NCBI GenBank assembly: GCA_963556255.1
Contig: OY744605.1
Location: 11,971,140 to 12,035,139, forward strand
Direction: 5' to 3'
From: Allolobophora icterica
Taxonomy: Eukaryota; Annelida; Clitellata; Crassiclitellata; Lumbricidae
Length of the DNA: 64,000 nucleotides
The position numbers were made by a program, and so were the translations under genes. Below the pieces are notes generated by a model. It was given only the letters and a program-made list of their open reading frames with translations. It did no database searches and was not told the DNA's origin. This document shows positions 42,425-54,361 of the stretch, one piece after another. How positions within the stretch are numbered: the stretch's first letter is position 1; every line of letters begins with the position of its first letter.

Positions 42425-42632
42425 AAAATCTAACTGAATACTGAATTCTAACTAGATGGATTCTAACTGAACAAATTCTAGCCGGATGAATTCTAGCTGT
42501 ATGCTGAATTCTAACTAGATAGATTCTAACTGTATCGATTCTAAATGAACAAATTCTAACTGAATGAATTCTAACTGCATGCTGAATTCTAACTGAATGC
42601 TGATTTCTAAGTTTCTAACTGAACGATTTCTA
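42425..42632. repeat. TTCTAACTGAATG minisatellite
   Basis: About ten copies of a 17-22-bp unit (GAATTCTAACTGAATGCT), ending at 42630. Confidence 0.85.
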
Positions 42633-42639
42633 CCATCCT

Positions 42640-43200
42640 AGTGATGGTGCATATCTAGGATGCACTCCATTTATAGACAGAGGTTACCCCCCCCCCCTCC
42701 CAATGGGTATTTGCCCTTCTCAGTCACCTCGGAATCTCAGTGATAATGTAATTGGCCAGAACAGAATCAGCCACAAACACAGTTTTCCCACAGGCAGAGC
42801 AGCCCACAAACCATTTGCCACTTAGTATTTATAATAAGAGATCATCGGCAACATTCAACATCTCCCCAATCTAAATGGGATAATCTCTGTCATCTCTCTC
42901 TCTACTACAGATCGTTTCCCATAAACTCACAGCAAGCACTTAGTAATGAGTCAATGACAATTACGAATACGACAAGGATGGTCCCTGTGGTGACAATCTA
43001 TGGAAATACTGATGATGACTGATGATGACGATGACGCTGATAATGATGACTGACGATGATAATTATGATCGATGATGATAAATACGATAGATATTGATTC
43101 GTATTATTATTGACAATGATAATGACGACGAAAACGACGATGACGACATAATGTCATAATTCCTCAACAAATACACAGTAATGACAAGCCAACATAGAAG
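42640..43200. other. No gene seen; GATGAC-rich patch
   Basis: 43005-43145 is a loose GATGATGACGA repeat. The rest is unrecognised. Confidence 0.45.
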
Positions 43201-43205
43201 TATAT

Positions 43206-43402
43206 CCTCGGCAGGGTGACCACTTGGTTAGAGCACTCAGCCTGTAACACAGAGGGTATGGGTTCGAGCCTCACCTGAGGCAGTTACTGTTCACCCACAA
43301 TTGCTCTGCACCATCGGTGGGTGTTTTGTCAGTGGGTGTTTTGTCGTATGGTGTGCGCACTTCTGAACTTTGGAAGGAGGCCAAATTCAATTATAGAAAG
43401 GG
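43206..43402 (+). mobile_element. SINE family B copy
   Basis: TTGGTTAGAGCACTCAGCC (box A side), ATGGGTTCGAGCCTCACC (box B), a shortened centre, and CTTCTGAACTTTGGAAGGAG at the end, as at 17660. Confidence 0.85.
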
Positions 43403-43447
43403 TGGTAGTGACAATGGTGACAGTGATAGAGGATAATGTGAGCTACA

Positions 43448-43617
43448 AATGATGATGATGATGACGACGACGACGATGATGATGATGATGAACTCTCTCC
43501 CTGTATCTGTCTGTTCTGCTCAGTCTCTCTCTCTCTCTATCTGTCTCTCTCATTCTCTCTCTCTCTGTCTCTCTCTCTCTGTCTCTGTCTCTGTCTCTGT
43601 CTCTCTCTCTATCTCTC
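43448..43617. repeat. GAT/GAC and CT/CTGT microsatellites
   Basis: (GAT/GAC)n 43448-43490, then CTCTCTGTCT repeats to 43617. Confidence 0.95.
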
Positions 43618-43619
43618 AA

Positions 43620-44645
43620 CAACAAACCGATCTCATCTATGCTGATCTGAGTGGTTGATGCCTTATGTATTGAACATCGGTGGTGCCATAGAAGTTACTA
43701 ACTAATTATAAAAGCAATTGATGATAATTATGATGACGATGATTGTGGTGGTAATGACAAGAATGCAATCAAAGTCAACAAAAGTATACTGTATAATTGC
43801 ATAATTCATAATAATTTCAAAATAATAATAATTAAACACAAAATAAATTCATAACAACTGCACAATTTATAATCAACATCAACTAACGTAGATCATACCC
43901 GCTGACTGTCACCAAAGTTCATCAAGTGAATTTTCTTAACGCGCCGACTCGGCTTATTCGACACGGTTCGACTTCTCACTTCAGCGATCTCTCAATAAAA
44001 TAACCTCATTCAACGCTAACCCAGACTTCGAAGCAGTCTTGAAACTAAGTGGTTTAGAACTCTCTTCTTAATATCCAATCACACAACACTACTGAGCAAC
44101 AAAACTCTGTCACAGAAATGAACTCAGCACAAAAAAGCCTGGGAGAAACACTGCATACACTGATATGAATATCCAAAAAACCAATATTATCCGCTGAATG
44201 AATGAATGACAGCAAATAGCCTACACCTTAATCACTAGGCAAATTTATCAACGATTAACAAACGGCATTTCCTATCCTAGGCCTAACTTTATCTACACCC
44301 GAAACTTCCTCATTTGGGCTGGTTACTTTCAACGCTATTACTCAAGAATGCGTGTAAATTTTTACATACAGCTAAAGTCATAAATTTCCACATATTCACT
44401 GGCTTCGACATGGCTCTTCAGCCTGCACAGTCAAATAAAAATACGCTGCAGCCGTTGTAAAAGTTTATGACCTCAACAAATCAATAGCAACAACCAGCAT
44501 GAGCCTAGATTTCTGCAACTCAATGTACAGGTCACGTGGGGTCATGGAAACTGAAAGCAGAACCTCCTTGGAAACTGAGAAAACCTTGAGGTTATTTTTA
44601 GAGCAGGACCTATTCATCAGTTGCCTGTTAATAAAATTAGCGTCT
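43620..44645. other. No gene seen
   Basis: About 1 kb of AT-rich sequence without a recognised exon or repeat. Confidence 0.45.
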
Positions 44646-44649
44646 CATT

Positions 44650-44900
44650 CTGTGAGGTGTGCGATAGCGTAGTGGTTCATGTGCTGGACTGTCCACCGAT
44701 AGGTTGGGGTTGAAATCCCCGCCAGGACAGAAATTTGATTTTGAGATTTCTGTTCCACCAGCGCCCCCTAGCCAACTCAGCTATAATGAGTAAACTGACC
44801 GTATACTGTTGGTGGGAAGATGAGATGGCTAGGGAGAGGACTAGCCATCAGCTCTCATAAGCCAAGGCTAAGAAAATGAAGCTGCTAACACTTCTTTTTA
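44650..44900 (+). mobile_element. SINE family A, reference copy
   Basis: GCGATAGCGTAGTGGTTCAT (box A), GGTTGGGGTTGAAATCCCC (box B), CAGAAATTTGATTTTGAGAT, GCGCCCCCTAGCCAACTC, ACTGACCGTATACTGTTGG and GGCTAAGAAAATGAAGC. The tRNA-like head with both Pol III boxes is clear. Confidence 0.92.
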
Positions 44901-45415
44901 TTCTGTTATCTGAATATGCTACTGTCAGTATTTTGAGAATACTGAAAATTTATTCCTCTTTAAATATTTAAAATTTTATTCAATTATTTTTATAATTGAT
45001 AGATTTATTGCCAAAAAACACTTAAATATTAATAACACAATAAATACATAAATAATATAAAAAAAAACTAATATTAATAATGCACATTTACATGTATAAT
45101 ATTTAACACATAAACATAAAACAGTAATAATCATGTATCCATGTTAAAATATAATAAATAAAATTAAAATTAAATGATTCCAAGTGCAGCTCAATCATTT
45201 GTTTGGTCCCTTTGACCGAGTCATCACCAGATCCCTCAACTCCTCTCTACTGTTCTTCTGCTGGTGCCCTGATGATGCCCCTCCGTCATCCTAGCCAAGG
45301 AGATTGAAATCACCCGTTGTGTTCAACTCTCCATGCTCTGGCTCAGCCACTTGCCAACCATCACTTCCAAGCCCTAATCACCCGTCTCTGTATACTTCTA
45401 TGCGTGCGTCTGTGA
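44901..45415. other. Very AT-rich DNA, no gene seen
   Basis: 44930-45175 is almost entirely A/T. 45180-45415 is unrecognised. Confidence 0.45.
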
Positions 45416-45418
45416 CCT

Positions 45419-45494
45419 GTCTGTCCGTCCGTCCGTCCGTCCGTCCGTCCGTCCGTCCGTCTGTCTGTCTGTCTATCTGTCTGTCTGTCTGTAT
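45419..45494. repeat. (GTCC)n/(GTCT)n microsatellite
   Basis: GTCCGTCC repeats passing into GTCTGTCT. Confidence 0.97.
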
Positions 45495-45779
45495 AAGTCG
45501 TCCTACATCTCTGACTCCAACAAAGTCCAAGTCCTTGTCCAAGTGTCTTTCCATCCTTCCGTGTCTCAACCAGTGGATTTCTCCACACCGCCTCAACCCA
45601 CGCATCTGCCCCCATCGAAGCCCCAGTCATCCCAGGCAACCCTCCCACCTCCCCTCCCCTTCCCTCCCCTCCCCTCCCTCCCTACACAAAATCGATCATC
45701 CACAGCAGGTCATCCACACACACACGCAGCGACCGTAAATTGTTACTAAGCAAACTGCGAAAAAATTAAGCAAGCAAAC

Positions 45780-46830
45780 AATTATAGACGCAGCAGACGA
45801 CCGTTAAAGCAGCGAACAGCGTTCCGTCTACTCACCCAAAACCCGTTTCCGCAGTTTCTTCCTAATCTAGATAGCGACGACGGTTTCGTGCAAAGCCTAG
45901 TCGTCGGTGGACTCCGTACCTTCTCCGAGTCGAGATAACCAGAAACTACTTACTATCTATCAGCTGCACTGAACAGCGGCCGAGCCAAGCCGTGCCCCAG
46001 ATGTAGCCGGACCAGTCAACGCTGCTACCGGCGGCTTACGCGGCCTCGCAGGGCCGCACGAACGGAAGGGCAAAGGCCTACCTGCTCACTACCTATGCAG
46101 ACACAAGCGCAGCCGACTGGGGGTCGTGTCAACAGCTTGGTTTAAAGTCTAATTATGGACGGTAGTAGCAGCGCTGTTGGCCTACTGCAGCGTTTCGCTT
46201 CCTTCAGTCCAACTCCAGCTTCCTCCAACTCCACTTCGTCGCCTGCTTTTTCCATTTAATTCCACTCGTCTTGCTCCTCCTCGTTTCTCTCTTCCTCCTC
46301 CTGTTCATTTTCCTCCTCCTCTCTTCCTCTTCTTTCCTCTCTTCCTCCTCCTTCCTCTCCTCCTCCAACTCATTTCCCTCTTTCCATCTCCCTCTCCAGC
46401 TACTTTCTCCACGGCAGACGCCACCATTTTCACTTCATCCGGCGAAGCGCTCCGCCGTCTAGGCTCACACGCCATGCACTCGCGAACGCTACAAACTCGG
46501 GGCGTACTCTTACCCTCCCATCCGTGCGCCCAGCCGCCGGTGAAGGGCTCCCCGCCCGACCGACAGACGGACCGGCGGAAAGGCTGCAGCGGCTGGCCAC
46601 TTGGGTCGACTTCGCCTGAGCCTGAGCTGCTGCTGTCATTTAGTAAACAACAGATCAGAAAACTGATAACTATACGACAAAGTCTACTCTGCCGACCTTC
46701 GACGACTCGTTCCCCCTTTCGCCAATCCTATCTCCCGATCTCCGCAGACAGATATCGCCCTCCTGGAGTCCATAATCCGGGACAAAAACAATGCCAGGGT
46801 TTCATTGTAATGTCATGTAATGTAAATCCA
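45780..46830 (-). promoter_or_regulatory. CpG-rich stretch, candidate alternative promoter
   Basis: Markedly GC/CpG-rich against AT-rich flanks, interrupted by a C/T-rich tract at 46258-46400. On the RBMS strand there are good donors: AGG|GTAAGAG at 46513 and GG|GTGAGTAG near 45837. It contains the candidate first coding exon 46514-46639. The assignment to RBMS is inferred from strand, phase and the absence of another gene between. Confidence 0.4.
46514..46639 (-). CDS. Candidate alternative first coding exon
   Basis: ATG at 46639 opens 42 codons (MTAAAQAQAKSTQVASRC..., Ala/Ser/Gly/Pro/Arg-rich) ending GGG AGG at a consensus donor GTAAGAG. The exon ends in phase 0, which fits the phase-0 acceptor of the RBMS exon at 13958. 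The frame is open throughout and GC-rich like a true first exon. No homology is recognised; N-termini of RBMS proteins are poorly conserved. Splicing to RBMS is an inference. Confidence 0.4.
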
Positions 46831-46929
46831 TGAAACATCTCAATGCCACTACGGGGAGACCATCCGATTTACCGCCGCAGTGGTGGCCGTGCAGTTAGAA
46901 GAACATGCAGTCCTTCAACATATCCTGAG

Positions 46930-47072
46930 CGTCAGCGGTAGGTACGGAGTGTCAGCGACTTCACTTTCTTAGCCTCGGCATCTGAAGGTTCTCCTCTCCC
47001 TCGCCGTCTCACCTTCACACCGACAGCGTATACTCACTATAGCTAACCGGGCTAAGGGACGCAGGTGGAACG
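46930..47072 (-). mobile_element. SINE family A fragment
   Basis: GAGTGTCAGCGACTTCACTT, CTTAGCCTCGGCATCTGAAG and CACACCGACAGCGTATACTC. It abuts a second copy in the same orientation. Confidence 0.75.
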
Positions 47073-47079
47073 GAAAGAA

Positions 47080-47362
47080 AAAGAGCAGTCCCCTAAGCTA
47101 GCCCTGAGGCAGCCATGGGTATGAAGTGTTAGTGCCTTCATTTTCTTAGCCTCGGCACATACGGGCCAGTGGCCAGTCCTCTCCCTCACCGCCTCAACTT
47201 CCCACCGAAAGAGTACGGTCACTGTACCCATTATAACCGAGTTGGTTACGGGGGTGCAGGTGGAGCAGAAATCTCAAACCAAATTTCTGCCCTGGCAGGG
47301 TTTGAACCTCTGACTTCTCGCTTGATAGTCCAGCACGCTAACCACTACACCATCGAGATCCC
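47080..47362 (-). mobile_element. SINE family A, full length
   Basis: From AGAGCAGTCCCCTAAGC to box B (CAGGGTTTGAACCTCTGA) and GCACGCTAACCACTACACCA (box A). It is the complete element in reverse. Confidence 0.92.
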
Positions 47363-47364
47363 TC

Positions 47365-47665
47365 GCTTAACAAACAACATAATCAAAGGATGAATCCAAA
47401 ACAGCAACAGATGAAAGTAAATAACAGGGAAACAAAACATGCAATCCTGTTTAACAGATCAAGAGTCTAAAACTAGAAACAATTCGAGATGAAACTAACA
47501 GCACAGCAGCCATGTGGGGCAATCAGAGGCAAGTGAACAGCCTTTAAAAATTCAACGGTAAACAACGACTGAGGCGGTTTTTTTACACTACCCTGCGCAG
47601 TATACCCTACTCCTCCCACTGAATTTATCCCAGTGCAGTTGAAAGTTTATACTTTTTTTCTATAG
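47365..47665. other. No gene seen
   Basis: Unrecognised sequence before a (TA)n run at 47671-47698. Confidence 0.4.
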
Positions 47666-47840
47666 TGTATCATATATATATATATATATATATATATAAC
47701 ATAATTATATTTAAATTTATACTGTACATACAAAACCTTGTTTTAGGTCAACTGAAATTATCCCATGCAGTTCTGTCAATGCGGGTTGATTTATATCATA
47801 TACTTGTGTATATATATACATGTATATATATATATATATA

Positions 47841-48630
47841 CAGGGTGGCACAGAAAAAGTGGGACCGCCTCATGAAATCTTGTGCAATATATATATATCA
47901 GATTATGTTTTGGGCGGTTTTAAAACTGAAAAAATATCCTTACTCACTAACTCAACGTGTGACGTCACTATTTCGTGAACTTTAATGATGCAAGAAAGAA
48001 AAAACAAGTTCCAGCAACGAGACTCGTATACGTGAGCGTGGACATTTCAGTCGTGGCATCATGGTTTCGGTGGGTGTGTCTCGGATGGGAAAAACCAGTG
48101 TGGTCTTTGTTGAACCTGGAGCGAAAGTGAAGGGTGAGTATATTGTGATCACATCTTAAGACAAGGATTGCTTCCGGACATTCGAGCGAGATGTACTCGT
48201 CAAAGTTGGACACTGCAACAGGACGGAGCTTCTTCGCACACGGCAAGAAACACGATCAACTTCCTTCTTCGGGAGAATGTCAGCTTCATCGAACCAGACA
48301 TGTGGCCCCCAAATAGCCCGGACCTAAACCCTGTAGATTATGCTACTTGGGGTGCTCTTCAACAAAAAGTCTACCTTCGTCGTAAATTTGAAACAATAGA
48401 TCAATGAAACTGGCCATTGTTGAAGAGTGGCAAAAACTCTCTCAGCGGTTTATATACAGAAGTATTGACCAGTGGTGCAGACGTTTAGAAAAAACTGTTG
48501 AGAACCGAGGAGGACACATTGAATTTGATTTCAAACAACAATTTACTCGTTTTTCTTAGAAGAAAAACTTGCACAGAAATTAATTACTTGATATTATATT
48601 AGGCGGTCCCACTTTCTTTGCGCCACTCTG
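47841..48630 (+). mobile_element. maT-like (DD37D) mariner relic
   Basis: Ends CAGGGTGGCACAG... and ...GCGCCACTCTG are inverted repeats of about 30 bp (26 of 30 match, with the inner GTGGGACCGCCT perfect), flanked by TA in (TA)n as expected for a Tc1/mariner TA target. The 790-bp length is below the roughly 1.3 kb of a full element, so it is internally deleted. Confidence 0.9.
48010..48560 (+). pseudogene. DD37D mariner transposase, broken
   Basis: Frame-shifted transposase C-terminal half: RERGHFSRGIMVSVGV, VFVEPGAKVKGEY, then LPDIRARC, WTLQQDGASSHTARNTI, PDMWPPNSPDLNPVDYATWG (48168-48407), then after a shift VEEWQKLSQRFIYRSIDQW. From the D of QQDGA to the D of NPVD there are 37 residues, i.e. 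DD37D, characteristic of the maT group. The N-terminal DNA-binding part and the first catalytic Asp are missing, so it is inactive. Confidence 0.85.
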
Positions 48631-49135
48631 TATATATATATATACACACACACGCATATATACACTACATAATTATATTTAAATATATACTGTAAATATA
48701 AGTGTGTATAATACAAGTATTTTTAAACAAATATACCTTATGCACTGTATAATATATATACACAAATATATACATATACCATGTAATTATATTTGCATAC
48801 ATCCAGGCTATAAGTGGTGGCGCAAATGAGCTAACAAAGTAATTAGGTAACAGGATACTATAGGAACCAAACTGATTACTCTAGCCTAATTATGGCGCCA
48901 GCCTAACAATTTAGATAAACTGAGGAAATTTATTAATATCCAACGCCAAGATCCCTCCAAGACTACCAGTTCCACTACCACCTGTTCACTTCCATCAGTT
49001 CCACGTCAGTCTGACGATGGACGGATCCGGATGCTGATATGATTGGGACATGAGTTTTGATGCACCATCGGTTCATGCCTTGTGCTATAGACATTGGTGC
49101 TATAGAAGTTACCAATTACCAATTATAAATATAAT
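48631..49135. other. No gene seen
   Basis: AT-rich, with TATA patches next to the mariner element. Confidence 0.4.
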
Positions 49136-49138
49136 TAT

Positions 49139-49228
49139 CTACTGGTTCTACTTCCACCAGTTCTACTACCAAAGGCTCCACCTCCTCTTGTTCCACTACT
49201 ACCAGTTCCACTACTACCACTTACAATT
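49139..49228. repeat. CTACCAGTTCCACTAC minisatellite
   Basis: Five to six loose copies of an 18-bp unit. Confidence 0.65.
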
Positions 49229-49328
49229 GGAACAGATCTGAATTCCAACTTGAAAGGAATCAACCATCGAGAAAATGAAGGATCCACAATGGATTCAACG
49301 ATCCCATGGGTCAATGTTTGCGATGTCA

Positions 49329-49573
<245 letters not shown>

Positions 49574-49574
49574 G

Positions 49575-50162
49575 CAGTTATTAAGCGCCACTAGCAGTGC
49601 TTAATCTAGACGCCTTTTTGGGGTGAAATTCCCCTCCCCCCAGGATTTATGTCCCCCCAGGATTTATGTCCCCCCAGGATTTATGTCCCCCCCCAGAGGG
49701 CAGCAATATTATAATGCAGAGAACTGTTTTGGGAAGAAATTAATAAAAGAATAAAATAAGAGTAGAAGATACATTATAGTTTTCGAGAGGGGTCGTTAAA
49801 GTTTTAAGTATATAGAAAAAAGTCAGGAAAGTGGAATGAAGTACTAAAAAAAAGGTCATCAACTTTTTTCCAAGAATTTCTGAAATCCTTAAAATTTTTG
49901 GACGCTGGAACACGGAAGAAATTTCTCCCAAAAAGGTCGCCGTATTTGGTCCCCCCCCCGATAAACCTTGTTCCCCCCCTCAGAAGAGGAGGACTAGATT
50001 AAACACTGCGCCACTAGTGACGACCAAGCATCAGCACTGAGCAATTATAAGTAGACTTGCTCAAGGTCCCTGCACTGCACAGTTACCACCTCAGAGGAGC
50101 AGGAGGCTCGAACCCGTACTCTCCAGTTACGCGATGAACGCCCTAACCGATCAGCTACAGTA
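49575..50162 (-). mobile_element. SINE family B split by a MITE
   Basis: The 3' end (GCAGTTATTAAGCGCCACTAG, reverse) lies at 49575-49594. The rest (GACGACCAAGCATCAGC, GACTTGCTCAAGGTCCCTGC, box B GGCTCGAACCCGTA, CCCTAACCGATCAGC) is at 50009-50162. The gap is exactly the MITE plus its target duplication. Confidence 0.93.
49595..50008. mobile_element. hAT-like MITE nested in SINE B
   Basis: 414 bp. Ends CAGTGCTTAATCTAG and CTAGATTAAACACTG are 15-bp inverted repeats with one mismatch. The direct repeat CGCCACTAG flanks it (49586-49594 and 50009-50017). It is 9 bp, one longer than the hAT standard, so family assignment is tentative. It has three 17-bp copies of CCCCCCAGGATTTATGT inside and no coding capacity. 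Confidence 0.88.
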
Positions 50163-50164
50163 TC

Positions 50165-50480
50165 CCATGATTCTGCCCTATCTACGCTCCATACACGGGG
50201 CCCTTAAAAGGCGTGGCACCCATTCAAACGGGTTGCAGTGGTGAAGGATCTCACCTGGTACACTGATTGAAAAATGAGGCGTAGGGTTGAGGCCGTACGG
50301 GCGTTTTAGAGAGACATGTTCATTTGTCTTCCCACAGCCGAGTAAATAAATTAATTTACAATCCATCATTTACAACCATAAACCATTAAAAAATACATCC
50401 AGCGAGAGTCGGCCGAAGAGAGATTCCCAGTGAGGGACCGTCTCAAAACATTACAACTTTGGATAATTCTTCAGTTGGCA
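50165..50480. other. No gene seen
   Basis: Unrecognised sequence. Confidence 0.4.
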
Positions 50481-50483
50481 ACC

Positions 50484-50932
50484 TCCTCCTCCTCCTCCTC
50501 CTCCTCCTCCTCCTCCTCCTCCTTCTCCTCCTCCCTTTGGTTAGTAACGTTGGTTACTGTTTAAGGAAACCGTGACATAACAAAGATGATAAGCTGATTA
50601 GCGTCGCCCTCCTCCAGGCTTGTGACTAGCAATACTAGAATTACGGGCAGTTGTGGAGTTCTCCTTGTCTCCTCTTTCTCCTCCTCCAAGTCCAATCGTC
50701 GTCCTCCTCCTCATCGTCCTCCTCCACGTCATCATACTCCTCCTCGTCCTAATCGTCCTCCTCCTCGTCCTCTTCTTCCTGATCGTCCTCCTCCTTCTCC
50801 TGATCGTCCTCCCTCCTCCTCATCGTCCTACACCTCCTCCTCTTCGTCGTCCCCACATCCCCCTCCTCCTACTCCTCGTCCTCCTCAACCCTCCTCCTCC
50901 TCCTCATTATCCTCCTCATTGTCAGGGTCGCA
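50484..50932. repeat. CTC/CTCGTC-rich tract
   Basis: (CTC)n at 50484-50534 and a CTCCTCGTC-type degenerate tract at 50640-50932. Long Pro/Ser ORFs are artefacts. Confidence 0.85.
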
Positions 50933-51109
50933 GCCATCATCAATGTGTCAAGGACATCAGCATTTACCTCCCGATTGAACTTATTCGAACTCTGCTGCAC
51001 TGAACAACAGGTCTCTCCGTCTCATCAGCATCATCAACCTCATCAACAGCAGCAGCAGCCTCTCAAGCGGCTGCTGCGTACAAGAGCAGGTGGTCAACTG
51101 GAAGCAAAG

Positions 51110-51290
51110 ACTGAAGAAGACAAGGAGACGGAATATAGAAGACGAAATGCTCAGACAGAAAGACAGAGACACAGACAGAGACCGATACTCACGAGAGAGA
51201 CATAGCAGACAGAAAGACAGACAGACAGAGAATGAGAGACACAGACACATAGAGAGACAGAGACACACGGACAGATAGAGGGAGAGAGAG
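51110..51290. repeat. GACA/GAGA degenerate repeat
   Basis: CAGACAGAAAGACAGAGACA-type sequence. Confidence 0.85.
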
Positions 51291-51399
51291 ATCATCAATA
51301 ATAAGAAGGCGCCGACAGCAACCATTCAAAGTTCAAGAAAGCCATGGCATATCAGATGTCAGGAAATCACAACAGCTTATCCAACACACACCAACGACA

Positions 51400-52150
<751 letters not shown>

Positions 52151-52154
52151 GAGG

Positions 52155-52321
52155 TAGTGGAACCCGCTACCCTATTACTTAGAGCGCTCCACTACTAAGG
52201 CCGCAGGAAATGGTTCAAGCTATCTCCTCTGAGACGGTTACTGTGTGTGTAGGGATCTTGAGCACTTCAGCGTCATCAATTGAGGTTTTGGTCATTAGAT
52301 AGTAGCACTTAACCAATGCAC

Positions 52322-52335
<14 letters not shown>
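52155..52335 (+). mobile_element. SINE family B copy with AAT tail
   Basis: TTACTTAGAGCGCTCCACTA (box A side), ATGGTTCAAGCTATCTCC (box B), GGGATCTTGAGCACTTCAG, GGTCATTAGATAGTAGCACT and an (AAT)n tail from 52321. Confidence 0.85.
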
Positions 52336-52360
<25 letters not shown>

Positions 52361-52382
52361 TATTATTATTATTATTATTATC
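52336..52382. repeat. AAT/ATT microsatellite
   Basis: (AAT)n switches to (ATT)n at 52360, so the tail is self-complementary. Confidence 0.95.
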
Positions 52383-52394
52383 ATTATTATCACT

Positions 52395-52470
52395 GATTAG
52401 CGAACACTGTGAGAGGTGCTTTATAAATGTTCAGATACAATACAATACAATACAATAAAACAACAACAAA
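52395..52470 (+). mobile_element. LINE/SINE 3' end with ACAAT tail
   Basis: GTGAGAGGTGCTTTATAAATG followed by ATACAATACAATACA, as at 27178. Confidence 0.6.
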
Positions 52471-52497
52471 ACAACAATACTAATAATACTAACAATA

Positions 52498-52749
<252 letters not shown>

Positions 52750-52764
52750 ATTTGAGTTTCTAAA

Positions 52765-53615
52765 AAATATTGAAGTCCTTGAGGGATCCTTTTACCTAAG
52801 GGTAACATAAAAAATAATAAAGTTATAAAAGTAATAACAACAACGATGCTCTTCGAGAAGTTACGAGAGCAACAACACTGGCCAAACTCCTGTATGCTAT
52901 CCCAGCGCGTGTGATGGCGATTAACCTCATCATCTGATCGTTTAAGATAAGATCGTTTTATCAGGAGGTCATGGAGAATGAGTCTTGTCAACGAAGAACA
53001 AATAACTATAACTGACCTTGCGTATTCTGCTGATTGCCAATTAATTATATACACCAATTACGAACAATCAAGATCACGTCCTTTGGCCTCTTTACCACCA
53101 GTCCATAAAACTGTATATTCATTGCGTCCCCAGAATCACCAGTACTGTCTTTATCACTAGAGCTTTATCACTAGAATGATATATCTTAAGAAAAATCAAT
53201 ATCTTAACTTTTTCCTTATCCCATATCATATTGCCTAGTTTCTTTTTTATTCTGTTTCGTGCGCCTCTTTGTATAACTTGTCTGTTAGCCACAGTGCGTT
53301 TGCAGGTGGTTCATTAAAGAACATACTTACTTACTTACTTCTTCCAGTTAAAGACAATAGAGACTTTATTTCCCCAACACTATACTCAACTTTATCTACT
53401 TCTCAAAACTCTAACTTTGTTCCATGCTGCGGTTTGTCAGTATACATGTGTTTACTTTATAAACAGTAAACAAAACGAATATCATCAACAATAATAATAA
53501 TAACAATACAGAAGTTATTACATAAAAATAATAACACTAATTAATTATCTATTGCGGAGACATATATTTATCCTCGGGTAGTCTAAAGGGATTTACATTT
53601 ACAATACACACTCTT
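52765..53615. other. No gene seen
   Basis: Presumed intron downstream of the candidate first exon. (TTAC)n at 53322-53340; otherwise unrecognised. Confidence 0.4.
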
Positions 53616-53623
53616 CTACTCAC

Positions 53624-53812
53624 GTGGAACCCTTTCGAGGTCTGGTGATGATGATGCTGGTGCTGTTGGTGATGGAAGCTGCCGTAGGCGATGGCCAGGT
53701 TGTGTGGAAGCGATATGCCCACTCCTCCGGATGGAAGACGGACGCTCCAGTTCGGACTCGATCCCGGAGGAGGAGGATGAGGAGGGGGATAGGTCAACGG
53801 AGGAGCGGTCAT
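53624..53812 (-). CDS. Candidate first coding exon, probably of RBMS/shep
   Basis: ATG at 53812 opens 63 codons rich in Pro, His, Gln and Ser: a Pro run (TYPPPHPPPPG), then LPHNLAIAYGSFHHQQH with a His/Gln tract, ending GGGTTCCAC at a consensus donor GTGAGT (53623-53618). Upstream is a clear acceptor-like CTGTTGTTGCAG (53851-53852), so a noncoding exon may precede it. It ends in phase 0, compatible with the RBMS exon at 13958, and no other minus-strand gene is seen between. GC-rich codon use stands out from the flanks. RBMS ownership is inferred. Confidence 0.6.
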
Positions 53813-53899
53813 GATCCGCTAACGGGTAGGTCAACAAGAACACGAAGCAGCTGCAACAACAGTCAACAGATGGAGACAGGTGAGGATGGCAACTGCAGT

Positions 53900-54085
53900 C
53901 CCTAGGTGGCGCCACACTCAGTCCCCAGGTGGCGCTACACTCAGTCCCCAGGTGGCGCTACACTCAGTCCCCAGGTGGCGCTACACTCAGTCCCCAGGTG
54001 GCGCTACACTCAGTCCCAGGTGGCGCTACACTCAGTCCCCAGGTGGCGCTACACTCAGTCCCCAGGTGGAGCCACATGCAGTCCC
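53900..54085 (+). repeat. 23-bp tandem array with CTCF-core-like motif
   Basis: Eight copies of GGTGGCGCTACACTCAGTCCCCA. AGGTGGCGC starts at 53904, 53927, 53950, 53973, 53996, 54018 and 54041, and a variant AGGTGGAGC at 54064. CAGGTGGCGC fits the core of the CTCF consensus. All copies point the same way. The array lies about 90-270 bp upstream of the ATG of the candidate first exon. Binding is not shown by sequence alone. Confidence 0.9.
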
Positions 54086-54089
54086 CAGT

Positions 54090-54358
54090 CCTCTGTTAAT
54101 CACCCATTATCAGCCACAATTTTCCATATCCGAGTTAAGCTAAAAAATCGACAAACTCGCGTCAGATATTTTAAGAAGACAGGTCTTGAGCCGTGACTAA
54201 AGTTTCCAAACATCTAGCAACCTTTAAATGGTCAAAAAGACTGTTCCGTTCAGTGGATCCAAACCGGTAATGTAATGTAATGACCTCTATAGCACCGTCA
54301 TAATGCTAAAATCATCTATCATTGGTGATAGTGTGCGAACCAGCCTATATACCGACTG
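54090..54358. other. No gene seen
   Basis: Contains ATGTAATGTAATGACCTCTATAGCACC, resembling a LINE end; otherwise unrecognised. Confidence 0.4.
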
Positions 54359-54361
54359 ATT

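Noticed and set aside
44650..44730. Genuine tRNA gene
   Set aside because: Box A and B are present but the sequence does not fold into a complete cloverleaf by eye and runs into the SINE body; all such heads here belong to SINEs.
46177..46833. 218-codon plus-strand ORF
   Set aside because: Starts with TTG, runs through a C/T tract giving Pro/Leu/Phe, and overlaps the better minus-strand candidate exon.
50945..51205. Possible plus-strand exon with His/Gln repeats
   Set aside because: An acceptor-like CAACAG and a weak donor exist, but it is low complexity, runs into GACA repeats and has no partner exon.
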